Part shown: positions 9,574-18,330 of the stretch, piece after piece | How the letters are laid out: every line of letters begins with the position of its first letter | How positions within the stretch are numbered: position 1 is the stretch's first letter | Origin: Psychrobacter sanguinis | GTDB taxonomy: Bacteria > Pseudomonadota > Gammaproteobacteria > Pseudomonadales > Moraxellaceae | NCBI RefSeq assembly: GCF_020736705.1 | Contig: NZ_CP085990.1 | Location: 1,984,001-2,048,000 of the forward strand | Length of the DNA: 64,000 bases | Direction: 5' to 3' | The notes under the pieces: model-generated | What the model saw: the letters and a program-made list of their open reading frames with translations, nothing else | Databases searched by the model: none | Told to the model about the DNA's origin: nothing | Translations under genes and position numbers: made by a program

Positions 9574-10023
9574 ATGGAATGGTTACGCAATATTGTTATT
9601 AATTTGCCGCTGGATGAAATCAGCGATAAAGTAAGCCGATTGACGATTTGGTGGAGTAACTTTGTGGCCGATGTGCCACCGGATATGTTGCCATTGTATG
9701 CCTATGTCGGATTTTCCGTAATCGTCCTATTATTATGGCTACTGATCGTTAGAGTATTGCCAAGTCCTATAGGTGGTATGAGCTGGCTAGCCGTATTCTC
9801 AATCTTACTGGCACCAGGGTCTGCTGCTGGCAATACCGGTGAAGTGGCGCCTGCTAGTATCGGGGTCATTTACGGTATCTTAATGAAAGAGCCAGGCTTA
9901 GCAATGCGCAGTCTATTACCGATCTTGGTAGTATTCTCAGTTGGGCTTGTATTGGGCTTTATTTGGCAGTTGATCAAGAACACGATTGAGAAAAATGCCA
10001 ATCAAGCCAGTCATTGCCGATGA
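9574..10023 (+). CDS. Conserved-looking membrane protein of unknown function
   Basis: I do not recognise this 149-residue protein. After a 45-residue amphipathic N-terminal part (MEWLRNIVINLPLDEISDKV) there are about three membrane segments: residues 48-64 (YAYVGFSVIVLLLWLLIV), about 68-82, and 112-135 (LLPILVVFSVGLVLGFIW). The short ending NANQASHCR follows an A5 run at 9991-9995. Removing one A would continue the protein into the 3' overlapping frame up to 10201, giving a hydrophilic tail. It may therefore be a frameshifted longer gene. Expression start at ATG 9574 is plausible; the RBS is weak. Confidence 0.6.
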   Translation: MEWLRNIVINLPLDEISDKVSRLTIWWSNFVADVPPDMLPLYAYVGFSVIVLLLWLLIVRVLPSPIGGMSWLAVFSILLAPGSAAGNTGEVAPASIGVIYGILMKEPGLAMRSLLPILVVFSVGLVLGFIWQLIKNTIEKNANQASHCR

Positions 10024-10201
10024 AAAGGCCAACATGCAACTGGCGTCTGCCAATTATGTGGACTTGGTTAAAGGTGATGCCGCAGTAGACAATACTCCTG
10101 AGCTTGTGAAGCAAAAACGCTCAGTGCCTTTGGCTAAAGAAGAGGTAACGGTAGAGACGCCAACGACAAAAGACAGCACGACACCCAAAAAAGACCTATA
10201 G
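9995..10201 (+). CDS. Overlapping frame, likely the C-terminal tail of the preceding protein
   Basis: This frame overlaps the end of the membrane protein gene and runs from an ATG at 9995 (a TTG lies at 9986) to TAG at 10199-10201. It encodes a charged, Thr/Lys-rich, low-complexity segment (ADEKANMQLASANYVDLVKG, then many K, T, E, P), typical of a cytoplasmic tail. A one-base difference in the A5 run at 9991-9995 would join it directly to the membrane protein as ...NTIEK-MPIKPVIADEK. No convincing RBS sits before it, so an independent gene is less likely than a tail. Confidence 0.4.
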   Translation: MPIKPVIADEKANMQLASANYVDLVKGDAAVDNTPELVKQKRSVPLAKEEVTVETPTTKDSTTPKKDL

Positions 10202-10700
10202 TTCAACGCTACTTTTAAATCGCAGTAAATAAAGGGCAATAAAAAATTCAATAACGGTCAATAATCAAAGGCATTGTTGGCCGAAATGGCTTGAGTTATA
10301 GCGGTTTGACTGGAATTTCCTGAGTTACAGTCGTCTGATAGCTCTAAATGATTAGACGTAACTGGTTAGACAATGCGGACTAACAAATACTCGCTGAAAA
10401 ATATAGATATTTGAATTAGATATGAATTATGAATATAGGCATCTGACTCGTAACTTCAATCATGAATTGCTATGGTTAACTGCTTAGCTAGACCAACTTG
10501 ATGTCTTTGATAACTTAATGCTTTTAATAAAATACCGCTCATAATAGATACCATACACTCCTTCATCCTTCCGGTTTTTTGTTTTTACCACTTTTTAAGG
10601 GGTTAAAATCATGACTAAAACCAACCAATTTTTAGCCCCGCTCTGTAATCAACTAGCATTCTCTTAATCCATAGCCCTTAAATTTAACGAGATAATAACT
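10202..10700. other. Intergenic region before the MoxR gene
   Basis: No family-recognisable gene is present. A very small frame at 10611-10667 starts with ATG nine bases after AAGGGG and encodes 18 residues (MTKTNQFLAPLCNQLAFS). It could be a leader peptide but may be chance. AT-rich sequence around 10507-10545 could contain a promoter; no unambiguous -35/-10 pair was found. Confidence 0.4.
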
Positions 10701-11576
10701 ATGACGCAGTCCACTAATGATGTTCAAAATACACCCAAAGAATTTACCGGTACTCAAAGCTATATTGCCACTGATGACTTACAGTTGGCGGTCAATGCGG
10801 CCATTACTTTACAAAAGCCATTGTTGATCAAAGGTGAGCCTGGAACCGGTAAGACTTTATTGGCCGAAGAAGTGGCACAGAGTTTAGGAATGCCACTGAT
10901 TACTTGGCATATTAAATCAACGACTAAAGCTGAGCAGGGTTTATACGAGTATGATGCGGTGTCCCGTTTACGTGATTCACAGCTTGGCGATGATAAGGTC
11001 TATGACATTAATAACTACATCAAGCCAGGTAAATTATGGGAAGCGTTCACCTCAGAGCAGCGCAGTGTGCTATTGATCGATGAGATTGATAAGGCAGATA
11101 TTGAGTTTCCGAACGATTTGCTGCATGAACTGGATAAAATGTCGTTTTATGTTTATGAGACCGGCGAGACCGTTGTTGCGGACAAACGTCCAGTAGTTAT
11201 TATTACTTCAAACAACGAAAAAGAACTGCCTGACGCCTTCTTACGCCGTTGTTTCTTCCATTACATCGACTTCCCTGATGAGCAGACCATGCGTCAAATC
11301 GTCGATGTGCATTTCCCTAATATTCAGCAAAAACTGGTCAATGATGCGTTAGATATCTTCTATAAGCTGCGTAATGTTCAGGGTTTAAAGAAGCCACCTT
11401 CAACCTCAGAGCTAGTGGACTGGTTAACGCTATTATTAGCGGATGATATGGCACAGCAAGAATTAGAGGAAAACCTACGCGGTGAGAAGTCTATTCCACC
11501 ATTGTACGGCGCACTGCTTAAGAATGAAGCGGACATTACCTTGTTGCAGCGCTTTGCTAACATGATGAGACGTTAA
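10701..11576 (+). CDS. MoxR-family AAA+ ATPase
   Basis: A 291-residue AAA+ ATPase of the MoxR group. Walker A is GEPGTGKT at residues 45-52, Walker B is LLIDEIDKAD near residue 130, sensor 1 is VIITSNNEKELPDAF, and an arginine finger lies in LRRCFFHYIDFP. MoxR ATPases act as chaperones with VWA-domain partners in assembling or activating metalloenzymes and other complexes. A VWA protein follows 94 bp downstream on the same strand, the typical pair. The client is not evident; no dehydrogenase or cofactor gene lies next to it. Confidence 0.93.
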   Translation: MTQSTNDVQNTPKEFTGTQSYIATDDLQLAVNAAITLQKPLLIKGEPGTGKTLLAEEVAQSLGMPLITWHIKSTTKAEQGLYEYDAVSRLRDSQLGDDKVYDINNYIKPGKLWEAFTSEQRSVLLIDEIDKADIEFPNDLLHELDKMSFYVYETGETVVADKRPVVIITSNNEKELPDAFLRRCFFHYIDFPDEQTMRQIVDVHFPNIQQKLVNDALDIFYKLRNVQGLKKPPSTSELVDWLTLLLADDMAQQELEENLRGEKSIPPLYGALLKNEADITLLQRFANMMRR

Positions 11577-11670
11577 GTTAAAGCAATATTAAAGACGTTA
11601 AATAAGAGCTCATATTATCAGAGTGAGATTAACCAAGATTGGGTGTAATAAACCGAAGGGCTAGGCTGAT

Positions 11671-12915
11671 ATGTTTGTAAAACTGTTTTATACCTTACGT
11701 ACTTATGGAGTGCCAGTCAGTACGCGCGAGCTACTAGACTTGAATGCTGCACTTGATAAGGGATTAATGCGTCAGCCACACCCCGAACTTTCTAAACAGT
11801 TTCCTGAAGATAAAGAGCTGTGGTACTTCGCTAGCCGTGATGATATGTATCGGCTGATTAAACTATGCATGGTTAAAGATGAGCGTCACTTTGATAAATT
11901 TGACCGTGCTATGGCCGACTATTTCGATGGGGTGGACAGTTTAGATATTGATGAGTTGATGTCTAAGCTCACCGATATCCCTAAAGAATGGCTAGACTTA
12001 AAGCTTGATCCCAAAAACTTGACCGAAGAGCAACGCCGTTTACTAAAGAAATATGGTTCGCTTGAAGAGCTTATGAAGGCGTTGGAAGAACGTCTTAAAG
12101 AGCAAAAAGAGCGTCATCAAGGCGGCAGTAAATGGGTAGGCACCGGGGGTAGTTCACCTTTTGGAGCCTATGGCGATCATCCTGAAGGGGTTCGCGTCGG
12201 CGGTGAATCGCGTAAACGTAGTGCGGTTAAAGTATGGGAACAGCGCAAATACCGCGACTTGGATGATGACAAACAGCTGGGTACGCGCCAGCTGCAAATG
12301 GCATTACGCAATTTACGCCAATTTGCCCGTACCGGCAGTGCTGATGAACTCGATATTAAAGAGACCATCAAGCGTACGGCCCAGAAAGGGGTATTAGACA
12401 TACATATGCAGCCTGAACGCCGCAACCGAGTTAAAGTACTTATGTTGTTCGATGTGGGCGGCAGTATGGATATGCATATTGAGGCGTTAGAGAAGCTGTT
12501 CTCAGCGGCAAAAAATGAGTTTAAAACCCTTGAGTTCTATTATTTTCACAATTGTCTCTATGACTACGTGTGGAAAAACAATCAGCGTCGTCATGCTGAA
12601 CGCACGCCAACTATGGAATTACTACAAAAATATGGGCGTGAATATCGGGTTATCTTCGTCGGCGATGCGTCAATGTCTCCTTATGAGCTTTTTTCAGTCG
12701 GTGGTAGTGTCGAGTACATGAATGCAGAGGCTGGCGTGGTTTGGCTAAAAAGAATGCTTGCGCATTTCGATAAGGTAGCGTGGTTGAATCCAGAGGACCA
12801 AGCCTACTGGCAATATACGCACACCATTGGCGAAATTCAAAAGCTGATGGAGGGGCATATGTATCCGATGACCTTACATGGGGTTGAAGAAATGACAGCG
12901 TATTTAGCCAGATAG
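11671..12915 (+). CDS. VWA domain-containing protein (CoxE-like)
   Basis: A 414-residue partner of the upstream MoxR ATPase. The N-terminal region (VKLFYTLRTYGVPVSTRELLDL) is characteristic of CoxE-like proteins. The C-terminal von Willebrand A domain begins near residue 255 with the metal-binding MIDAS motif DVGGS. The usual DxSxS has Gly in place of the first Ser, as is common in this group. A basic, glycine-rich linker (GGSKWVGTGGSSPFGAYG) lies between them. It probably acts with the MoxR ATPase in maturing a protein complex; the target is unknown. Confidence 0.9.
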   Translation: MFVKLFYTLRTYGVPVSTRELLDLNAALDKGLMRQPHPELSKQFPEDKELWYFASRDDMYRLIKLCMVKDERHFDKFDRAMADYFDGVDSLDIDELMSKLTDIPKEWLDLKLDPKNLTEEQRRLLKKYGSLEELMKALEERLKEQKERHQGGSKWVGTGGSSPFGAYGDHPEGVRVGGESRKRSAVKVWEQRKYRDLDDDKQLGTRQLQMALRNLRQFARTGSADELDIKETIKRTAQKGVLDIHMQPERRNRVKVLMLFDVGGSMDMHIEALEKLFSAAKNEFKTLEFYYFHNCLYDYVWKNNQRRHAERTPTMELLQKYGREYRVIFVGDASMSPYELFSVGGSVEYMNAEAGVVWLKRMLAHFDKVAWLNPEDQAYWQYTHTIGEIQKLMEGHMYPMTLHGVEEMTAYLAR

Positions 12916-13053
12916 CGGAGCGATTAATCGTTAATGGCTTAGATAATGAATATTTAAATAGTTATTGATAAAAACTCAAATTCGAATATCTGTCTGTCAT
13001 GTAAATAACTGGTATATAAATAATTGGGCTGTAAATAAAAGGAAAGAAATAAA

Positions 13054-13587
13054 TTGATAAAGTCTTATTTAGACAAAGGAAAAGTATCTGCTTCAGTAGC
13101 GGCGATGGCATTGATGATATCGACCCTAATGATAGGCTGCAGCAAAGCAGAAGAGAGCAACAAAGTGGCACAGCCAGAAACAAAGGAGTTATTCGTGGGG
13201 ATGTGCTTCAATGATGCCATTCCTGATGAGACTGCTATCGAGGAAAATCCAGAGACTGCAGTCAGTAATGCGACCATTACCAATATTGCGATGGAATCTT
13301 TGTCTTGTAAAGCTTCACATGATAATGAGGTGTACTATATTCATCAATTGCCCGAAGAGTCTAAGTCGCACCTTGAGACGGAGCAGTTCTTCGAGGACAT
13401 GTTAGATGTGTGTGAAGACAAGTTTAAGGGCTATGTCGGTAAGTCTTATAAAGACTCATTCTATGAAATGTCAGTTTTGTTGCCAACTACTCAAAGCTGG
13501 GAGCAAGGACATAAAGAAGCCGTATGTTATGCCTTTCACCCCGATGCCGAAAAGCTAGACTTTTCTTTAAAAGGCATTAATAAATAA
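13054..13587 (+). CDS. Putative lipoprotein of unknown function
   Basis: A 177-residue secreted protein with a lipoprotein signal: a positively charged start, a hydrophobic stretch (SVAAMALMISTLM) and lipobox MIGC with Cys29. The TTG at 13054 is chosen as start because AAAGGAAAG stands 8-15 bases upstream and no ATG gives the full signal. The mature part is acidic and holds four cysteines (CF, SC, VC, VC), possibly two disulfides in the periplasm. I recognise no domain. It lies alone between the VWA gene and nspC. Confidence 0.65.
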   Translation: MIKSYLDKGKVSASVAAMALMISTLMIGCSKAEESNKVAQPETKELFVGMCFNDAIPDETAIEENPETAVSNATITNIAMESLSCKASHDNEVYYIHQLPEESKSHLETEQFFEDMLDVCEDKFKGYVGKSYKDSFYEMSVLLPTTQSWEQGHKEAVCYAFHPDAEKLDFSLKGINK

Positions 13588-13701
13588 TCATAGTCCATAA
13601 CAAATAAACATCTGCTGGGTTGGAATTATCCGTCCTCGTCTCTATATATATAGATTCAATAAATACCCCTTATCCCTGCTTTTAATTTTTTGGAAGAAGA
13701 C

Positions 13702-14835
13702 ATGCTAAAGACCCCTTACTATCAAATTGATGTGGCTGCCTTAAAGCAAAATTTAGAAATCGTCCAGCGCCTTTGTGAGTTATCAGGGGCGAAAGCTTTA
13801 TTGGCACTTAAGTGCTTTGCAACTTGGGGTGTGTTTGATGAGATGAAGCCATATTTACACGGCACAACCTCATCTTCTTTAAATGAAGTGAGACTGGGTA
13901 AAGAAGAGTTTGGTGGTGAGATACATGCCTATAGCGTGGCTTATGGTGCGGATGAAATCGACGAAGTATTGACCTACGCCGATAAGATTATTTTTAACTC
14001 ATTCAATCAGTTACATGCTTTCAAAGACAAAGCCAAAGCACAAGATGTCCCTGTTGGGTTACGTATTAATCCGAAGACCAGTAACTCTTCGTTTATTATT
14101 GCTGACCCAGCGCGTCCCTTTAGCCGTCTAGGTGAGCACGATATCGATAAGATTAAGCCGGTCATTAAAGACATTACTGGGGTTATGATTCATAACAACT
14201 GCGAAAATGACAGCTTTGAAGCGTTCAGTGCAAGCTTGGAAGATATCGAGACTAAGTTTGGTGAGCTGTTTTATCAGCTAGAGTGGGTCAGCTTAGGTGG
14301 TGGCATTCACTTTATTGCGCCCGATTACCCATTAGAGAGATTGGCAGCAAGATTAAAAGGCTTTAGTGAGAAATATGGGGTTCAGATTTATCTTGAGCCA
14401 GGCGAAGCGTGTATTCATGATGCGGCTAAGTTGGTAACGACTGTGTTAGATACGCTGCACAACGGCAAGCCTCTAGCTGTAGTGGATGCGTCTATTGAAG
14501 CGCACATGTTGGATCTTTTGATTTATCGTGAGACGGCGCCTTTGGTGCAAATTAATGAACAATCGTGCCATATGACATCGCAGCAGACCGATGACAGTAC
14601 CATTATCTATGGCAAATCTTGTTTGGCAGGCGATATCTTTGGTGAATATGCGCTTGAGAAGCCACTAAGTATAGGTGATAAAGTGGCCTTTGGTAATGCG
14701 GCAGGCTACACCATGGTCAAAAAGAACTGGTTTAATGGCGTGGCTATGCCATCTATCGTTATTTGTGATGAACAAGGTGAGCTTAAAGTACAAAAAACCT
14801 TTGGTTATGAAGACTTTAAATCAAGTCTGTCTTAA
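13702..14835 (+). CDS. nspC: Carboxynorspermidine/carboxyspermidine decarboxylase
   Basis: A PLP enzyme of the alanine-racemase-fold decarboxylase group that converts carboxyspermidine (or carboxynorspermidine) to spermidine (or norspermidine). 377 residues from the ATG at 13702, preceded by GGAAGAAGA; an upstream TTG at 13690 is less likely. The PLP lysine is in ALLALKCFATWGVF near residue 33. Other landmarks are GLRINPKTS, HNNCEN, SLGGGIHF and LEPGEAC. The C-terminal CLAGDIFGEY carries the cysteine-aspartate pair typical of the family. The partner dehydrogenase is the next gene, so the strain probably makes spermidine by the carboxyspermidine route. Confidence 0.93.
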   Translation: MLKTPYYQIDVAALKQNLEIVQRLCELSGAKALLALKCFATWGVFDEMKPYLHGTTSSSLNEVRLGKEEFGGEIHAYSVAYGADEIDEVLTYADKIIFNSFNQLHAFKDKAKAQDVPVGLRINPKTSNSSFIIADPARPFSRLGEHDIDKIKPVIKDITGVMIHNNCENDSFEAFSASLEDIETKFGELFYQLEWVSLGGGIHFIAPDYPLERLAARLKGFSEKYGVQIYLEPGEACIHDAAKLVTTVLDTLHNGKPLAVVDASIEAHMLDLLIYRETAPLVQINEQSCHMTSQQTDDSTIIYGKSCLAGDIFGEYALEKPLSIGDKVAFGNAAGYTMVKKNWFNGVAMPSIVICDEQGELKVQKTFGYEDFKSSLS

Positions 14836-15258
14836 ATGGTAGTGTCATAATTGAACGCTAAGGAAATAACATCCAAAGTAGTTATTTGACGTTGGTTTAG
14901 CAAATGAATTGGCTTTATTTCCCCTAATAGCAGATAGACATGGCATGATAGTCGCTAATCTTTTGTTTAAAGCAGTATTAACTTTTGGCTGTTTGCGATG
15001 ATTTTCTTTTATGAGGTCACCGTAAATAGCACAAATTACGGTCGCATAATTGTCCATTTGACATTATAATGCTCGGTTTTTAGTTTCTAGGCTTTTGTGT
15101 ACTTTTGACACATGTTTAGAGGCTAAAAAATTGTATGACTGATTTTATTTTATTTCGGGTGCGTGGGTTTTCCCAATTCTTCCTTTTTAATTCACGCACA
15201 ACACTCACGGTGTCAATTATCTTTTAATTAAATTGACCCACTAAGGAGGATTTCCAGA
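14836..15258. other. Intergenic region between nspC and the dehydrogenase gene
   Basis: About 420 bp with no supported gene. Any open frame on the minus strand is AT-rich and lacks an RBS. Only the strong AAGGAGG (15243-15249) of the next gene is clear. The long gap suggests the downstream gene has its own promoter, which I could not define. Confidence 0.5.
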
Positions 15259-16527
15259 TTGACTACTAATGCTCAAACCCCTAAACGCAACGTCCTAATC
15301 ATAGGTGCTGGTGGCGTGGCCCAAGTTGTTGCTCATAAATGTGCGATGCATAACGATGTGTTGGGTGAGCTACATATCGCCTCGCGCACCAAAGAAAAGT
15401 GTGATGCTATTGCCGCTAGCGTGGAAGAGAAAGGCAGCTTTAAACAGCCTGCAGTTCTACACACTCATGCAGTGGACGCTATGGATTCTGCCGCTGTTGC
15501 TGAGCTAATTAAAGAGACAGGCACTCAGATCGTTATCAACGTTGGTTCAGCTTTCGTTAACATGACGGTACTTGAAGCTTGTATTAATACTGGTGCAGCT
15601 TATATTGATACGGCGATTCACGAAGACCCACGTAAAATTTGTGAAACGCCGCCTTGGTATGGCAACTATGAATGGAAGCGTAAAGAGCGCTGTGAACAAA
15701 ATAACATTACGGCCATCTTAGGCGCAGGTTTTGATCCAGGTGTGGTTAATGCTTACGCACGTGCCGCTTACGATATGATGGATAAGGGTTCGGTTACGGA
15801 TATTGATATTATCGATATCAATGCCGGTAGCCATGGTAAATACTTTGCCACTAACTTTGATCCAGAGATTAACTTCCGTGAGTTTACCGGTACGGTTTAC
15901 TCTTGGCAGAACAGCCAGTGGCAATCAAACAAAATGTTTGAAGTAAAGCGCACCGATGATCTTCCCGTAGTGGGCGAGCAAAACAGTTACTTAAGTGGTC
16001 ATGATGAAATCCATTCATTATCAGCCAACTTAGATGTGCCTAATATTCGTTTCTGGATGGGCTTTGGTGATCATTACATCAACGTATTCACTGTGCTTCA
16101 AAACTTAGGTCTATTGTCTGAGCAGCCAGTGGTGACTGCTGAAGGTCAAGAAGTGGTACCCCTAAAAGTGGTGAAAGCAGTGCTTCCAGACCCAAGCTCA
16201 CTGGCGCCAAACTACACAGGTAAAACCTGTATCGGTGACAAAGTGAAGGGTGAAGTGAATGGCGTAGATACTGAAATCTTCATCTACAACGTGTCTGATC
16301 ACAAAGAAGCTTACAATGAAGTAGGTAGCCAAGGTATTTCTTACACAGCAGGTGTACCACCTGTCGCTGCTGCTATGCTTGTGGCTACCGGTGAGTGGGA
16401 TGTGGGCCATATGGCAAACGTTGAAGAGTTGGATGTGAAGCCATTCATTAATCTGCTTAACAACATCGGTTTACCAACCCGTATCCAAGATGATAAAGGC
16501 GATCGTCCTTTAGAGTTTGAGATTTAA
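15259..16527 (+). CDS. Carboxy(nor)spermidine dehydrogenase (saccharopine dehydrogenase family)
   Basis: A 422-residue NAD(P)-dependent enzyme that reductively condenses aspartate semialdehyde with putrescine (or diaminopropane) to give carboxy(nor)spermidine. The Rossmann motif NVLIIGAGGVAQVVAHKCA opens the protein, followed by IASRTKEKCD. AYIDTAIHEDPRK and GAGFDPGVVNAYARAA match the saccharopine-dehydrogenase fold. The TTG at 15259 is the start: a perfect AAGGAGG lies nine bases before it and no ATG precedes the Rossmann strand. Its substrate product is decarboxylated by the preceding nspC gene. Choice between the spermidine and norspermidine substrates cannot be made from the sequence. Confidence 0.9.
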   Translation: MTTNAQTPKRNVLIIGAGGVAQVVAHKCAMHNDVLGELHIASRTKEKCDAIAASVEEKGSFKQPAVLHTHAVDAMDSAAVAELIKETGTQIVINVGSAFVNMTVLEACINTGAAYIDTAIHEDPRKICETPPWYGNYEWKRKERCEQNNITAILGAGFDPGVVNAYARAAYDMMDKGSVTDIDIIDINAGSHGKYFATNFDPEINFREFTGTVYSWQNSQWQSNKMFEVKRTDDLPVVGEQNSYLSGHDEIHSLSANLDVPNIRFWMGFGDHYINVFTVLQNLGLLSEQPVVTAEGQEVVPLKVVKAVLPDPSSLAPNYTGKTCIGDKVKGEVNGVDTEIFIYNVSDHKEAYNEVGSQGISYTAGVPPVAAAMLVATGEWDVGHMANVEELDVKPFINLLNNIGLPTRIQDDKGDRPLEFEI

Positions 16528-16563
16528 TTACCGTTTACTCAAGCCATACATGATCTTATTAGA

Positions 16564-16595
16564 AGAGGACTTAGTTAATCTAAGTCCTCTTTTTT
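16564..16595 (+). terminator. Terminator after the carboxyspermidine dehydrogenase gene
   Basis: AGAGGACTTAG (16564-16574) and CTAAGTCCTCT (16580-16590) are perfect complements with a 5-nt loop, followed by a T run. Confidence 0.93.
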
Positions 16596-16677
16596 ATGAC
16601 ACAAATTTGAAGTGAAGGGCTATTTATGTGAAGCTGTGGGAGTGACAAATAATAAAACCAACAAGGATGAGTATGTT

Positions 16678-17250
16678 ATGAACCATAAAATCAATTCGAT
16701 GGCTTCTGCTTTATTAGCAGTATTATCAACAAAATGGGTATTAAGTAGCTTGATATTGAGTGGCTTGATCTTAAGTGGTTGTCAAAGTAGTGGCCTGTAT
16801 AATCCAGACACAGCATCGAATGATGCGACTCATGAAGTTGAAACAACCCAGGCTTCTCTCTCACAGGTAGCGAAAACCAAAACTCTAAAAAGTAAACACA
16901 GTTTTAATGAGACAGTGACGCGTCTTGAAAATGCCATAACTAGCAAGAATATGACGGTGTTTTCTAAAATAGACCATGCTGCAGCTGCTCAACAAGCCGG
17001 CTTATCAATGCAGCCTGCAACGCTTCTTATTTTTGGTAACCCAAAAGCAGGCACGCCTTTAATGAAAAAAGACCCAAGCTTTGCTTTACAGCTGCCTCTT
17101 AAAGTTTTAGTGACTGAAGTCGACGGCAGGGTACTGGTGATGTTTAATACAACAGAGGCGTTGATCGAAAATAGCGGTATTAATTATAGTGATGTGGAAA
17201 ATACGTTGGTTGGGGCTGAAAAGCTAATTACTAAGACGGTTACTGAATAG
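16678..17250 (+). CDS. DUF302-domain lipoprotein
   Basis: A 190-residue lipoprotein starting at ATG 16678, which has AAGGATG nine bases upstream; the longer reading from 16612 lacks this. The signal ends in ILSGC (Cys near residue 36). The mature part matches DUF302: HSFNETVTRLENAITSKNMT, KIDHAAAAQQAGL, LLIFGNPKAGTPLM, and LPLKVLVTEVDGRVLVMFNT. DUF302 proteins are small alpha-beta domains of unclear function, sometimes linked to metal or redox stress. The gene stands between two terminators and is likely monocistronic. Confidence 0.85.
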   Translation: MNHKINSMASALLAVLSTKWVLSSLILSGLILSGCQSSGLYNPDTASNDATHEVETTQASLSQVAKTKTLKSKHSFNETVTRLENAITSKNMTVFSKIDHAAAAQQAGLSMQPATLLIFGNPKAGTPLMKKDPSFALQLPLKVLVTEVDGRVLVMFNTTEALIENSGINYSDVENTLVGAEKLITKTVTE

Positions 17251-17390
17251 AGGTTGTGAGATTCAGGGGGTTAAATAGAGACTAATAAATATTAGCCAGA
17301 TTCAATAAAACCGGTTAAATATGAGGCTCTAAATACAGCTTACTAAACATAAACTATAAGCTAAAATTAACAGGGCAGGGTGCCATTACG

Positions 17391-17423
17391 GGTTAAAAAA
17401 AGCCTCTCACTAAGTGAAAGGCT
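17391..17423 (-). terminator. Terminator downstream of the ABC transporter genes
   Basis: AGCCTCTCAC and GTGAAAGGCT pair with one mismatch around TTA (17401-17423). On the minus strand the stem is followed by T7 (17394-17400), ending the ATPase-gene transcript. Confidence 0.85.
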
Positions 17424-17481
17424 TCTTTGTTGTTAATAATTGGGTCTACGGTTTAACTTATCCGCTTCTAGCAGAATAAGA

Positions 17482-18276
17482 TCAACTTAGAATCAAACTG
17501 TCATCTTCCACTTTTTCACCACGGGTCGTTTCAAACATTTCAAGTAAGTCATGTACGGTCATGCCTTTGCGTGTATCACCTGAAACGTCTAATACCACTT
17601 GGCCTTGGTGTAACATCACCGTACGGTCACCGTGAGTCAGAGCTTGCTGCATAGAGTGGGTAACCATCATCGTCGTTAGATTGTTATCAGTGACAATCTT
17701 GTCGGTCAGCTCTAATACGAAAGCGGCTGTTTTTGGATCTAGTGCGGCGGTATGTTCATCAAGTAATAAGATTTTTGAAGGCTGTAATGAGGCCATTAAT
17801 AGACTAACCGCTTGACGTTGACCACCGGATAGCAGTCCCATCCTATCGGTAAGACGATTCTCTAGGCCTAGTTTCAAAATAGACAGCTTTTCACGAAACA
17901 GGTCCCGGTTTTTATTGTTCAGAGCAAAGCTTAATCCGCGTCTGGTGCCACGCTTATAAGCCAGAGCCAAGTTTTCTTCAATGGTTAATGCCTCACAAGT
18001 CCCTGCCATGGGGTCTTGGAAAACACGGGCCACCCAGTGTGCTCTTTGGTGTGCTGTCTTCTTGGTAACATCAATGCCGTTTAATAAAATTGACCCACTG
18101 TCAACACGGGTGGTGCCGCTTACTGCGTTTAAAAAAGTCGATTTACCCGCGCCATTGGTACCGATTACGGTCACAAATTCGCCTTCAGCAATATTTAAGC
18201 TAATGCCTCGCAGTGCAGGGTTTTCGATGGGAGTGCCTCGGTTAAAGGTTAACCTAAGGTCGTTGGCTTGCATCAT
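17482..18276 (-). CDS. ABC transporter ATP-binding protein (TrpZ-like)
   Basis: A 264-residue ATPase of an ABC importer. Walker A is GTNGAGKST near residue 38, the signature is LSGGQRQAVSL, Walker B is ILLLDEHTAALD, and the H-loop is MMVTHSM. It belongs to the group linked to DUF534-type (PF04392) binding proteins, annotated as tryptophan/tyrosine uptake in some bacteria. It follows the permease gene by 54 bp on the same strand and is the last gene before a terminator. The specific substrate is inferred only from family and not shown. Confidence 0.9.
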   Translation of the reverse strand: MMQANDLRLTFNRGTPIENPALRGISLNIAEGEFVTVIGTNGAGKSTFLNAVSGTTRVDSGSILLNGIDVTKKTAHQRAHWVARVFQDPMAGTCEALTIEENLALAYKRGTRRGLSFALNNKNRDLFREKLSILKLGLENRLTDRMGLLSGGQRQAVSLLMASLQPSKILLLDEHTAALDPKTAAFVLELTDKIVTDNNLTTMMVTHSMQQALTHGDRTVMLHQGQVVLDVSGDTRKGMTVHDLLEMFETTRGEKVEDDSLILS

Positions 18277-18330
18277 AGGGCGATATCCTTATTGGTTCAG
18301 AAAGTCTGAATAAAACAGTTAAACAGGGGG

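Noticed and set aside
14845..15057. A 70-codon minus-strand frame in the gap after nspC
   Set aside because: AT-rich, no RBS, no domain; probably chance.
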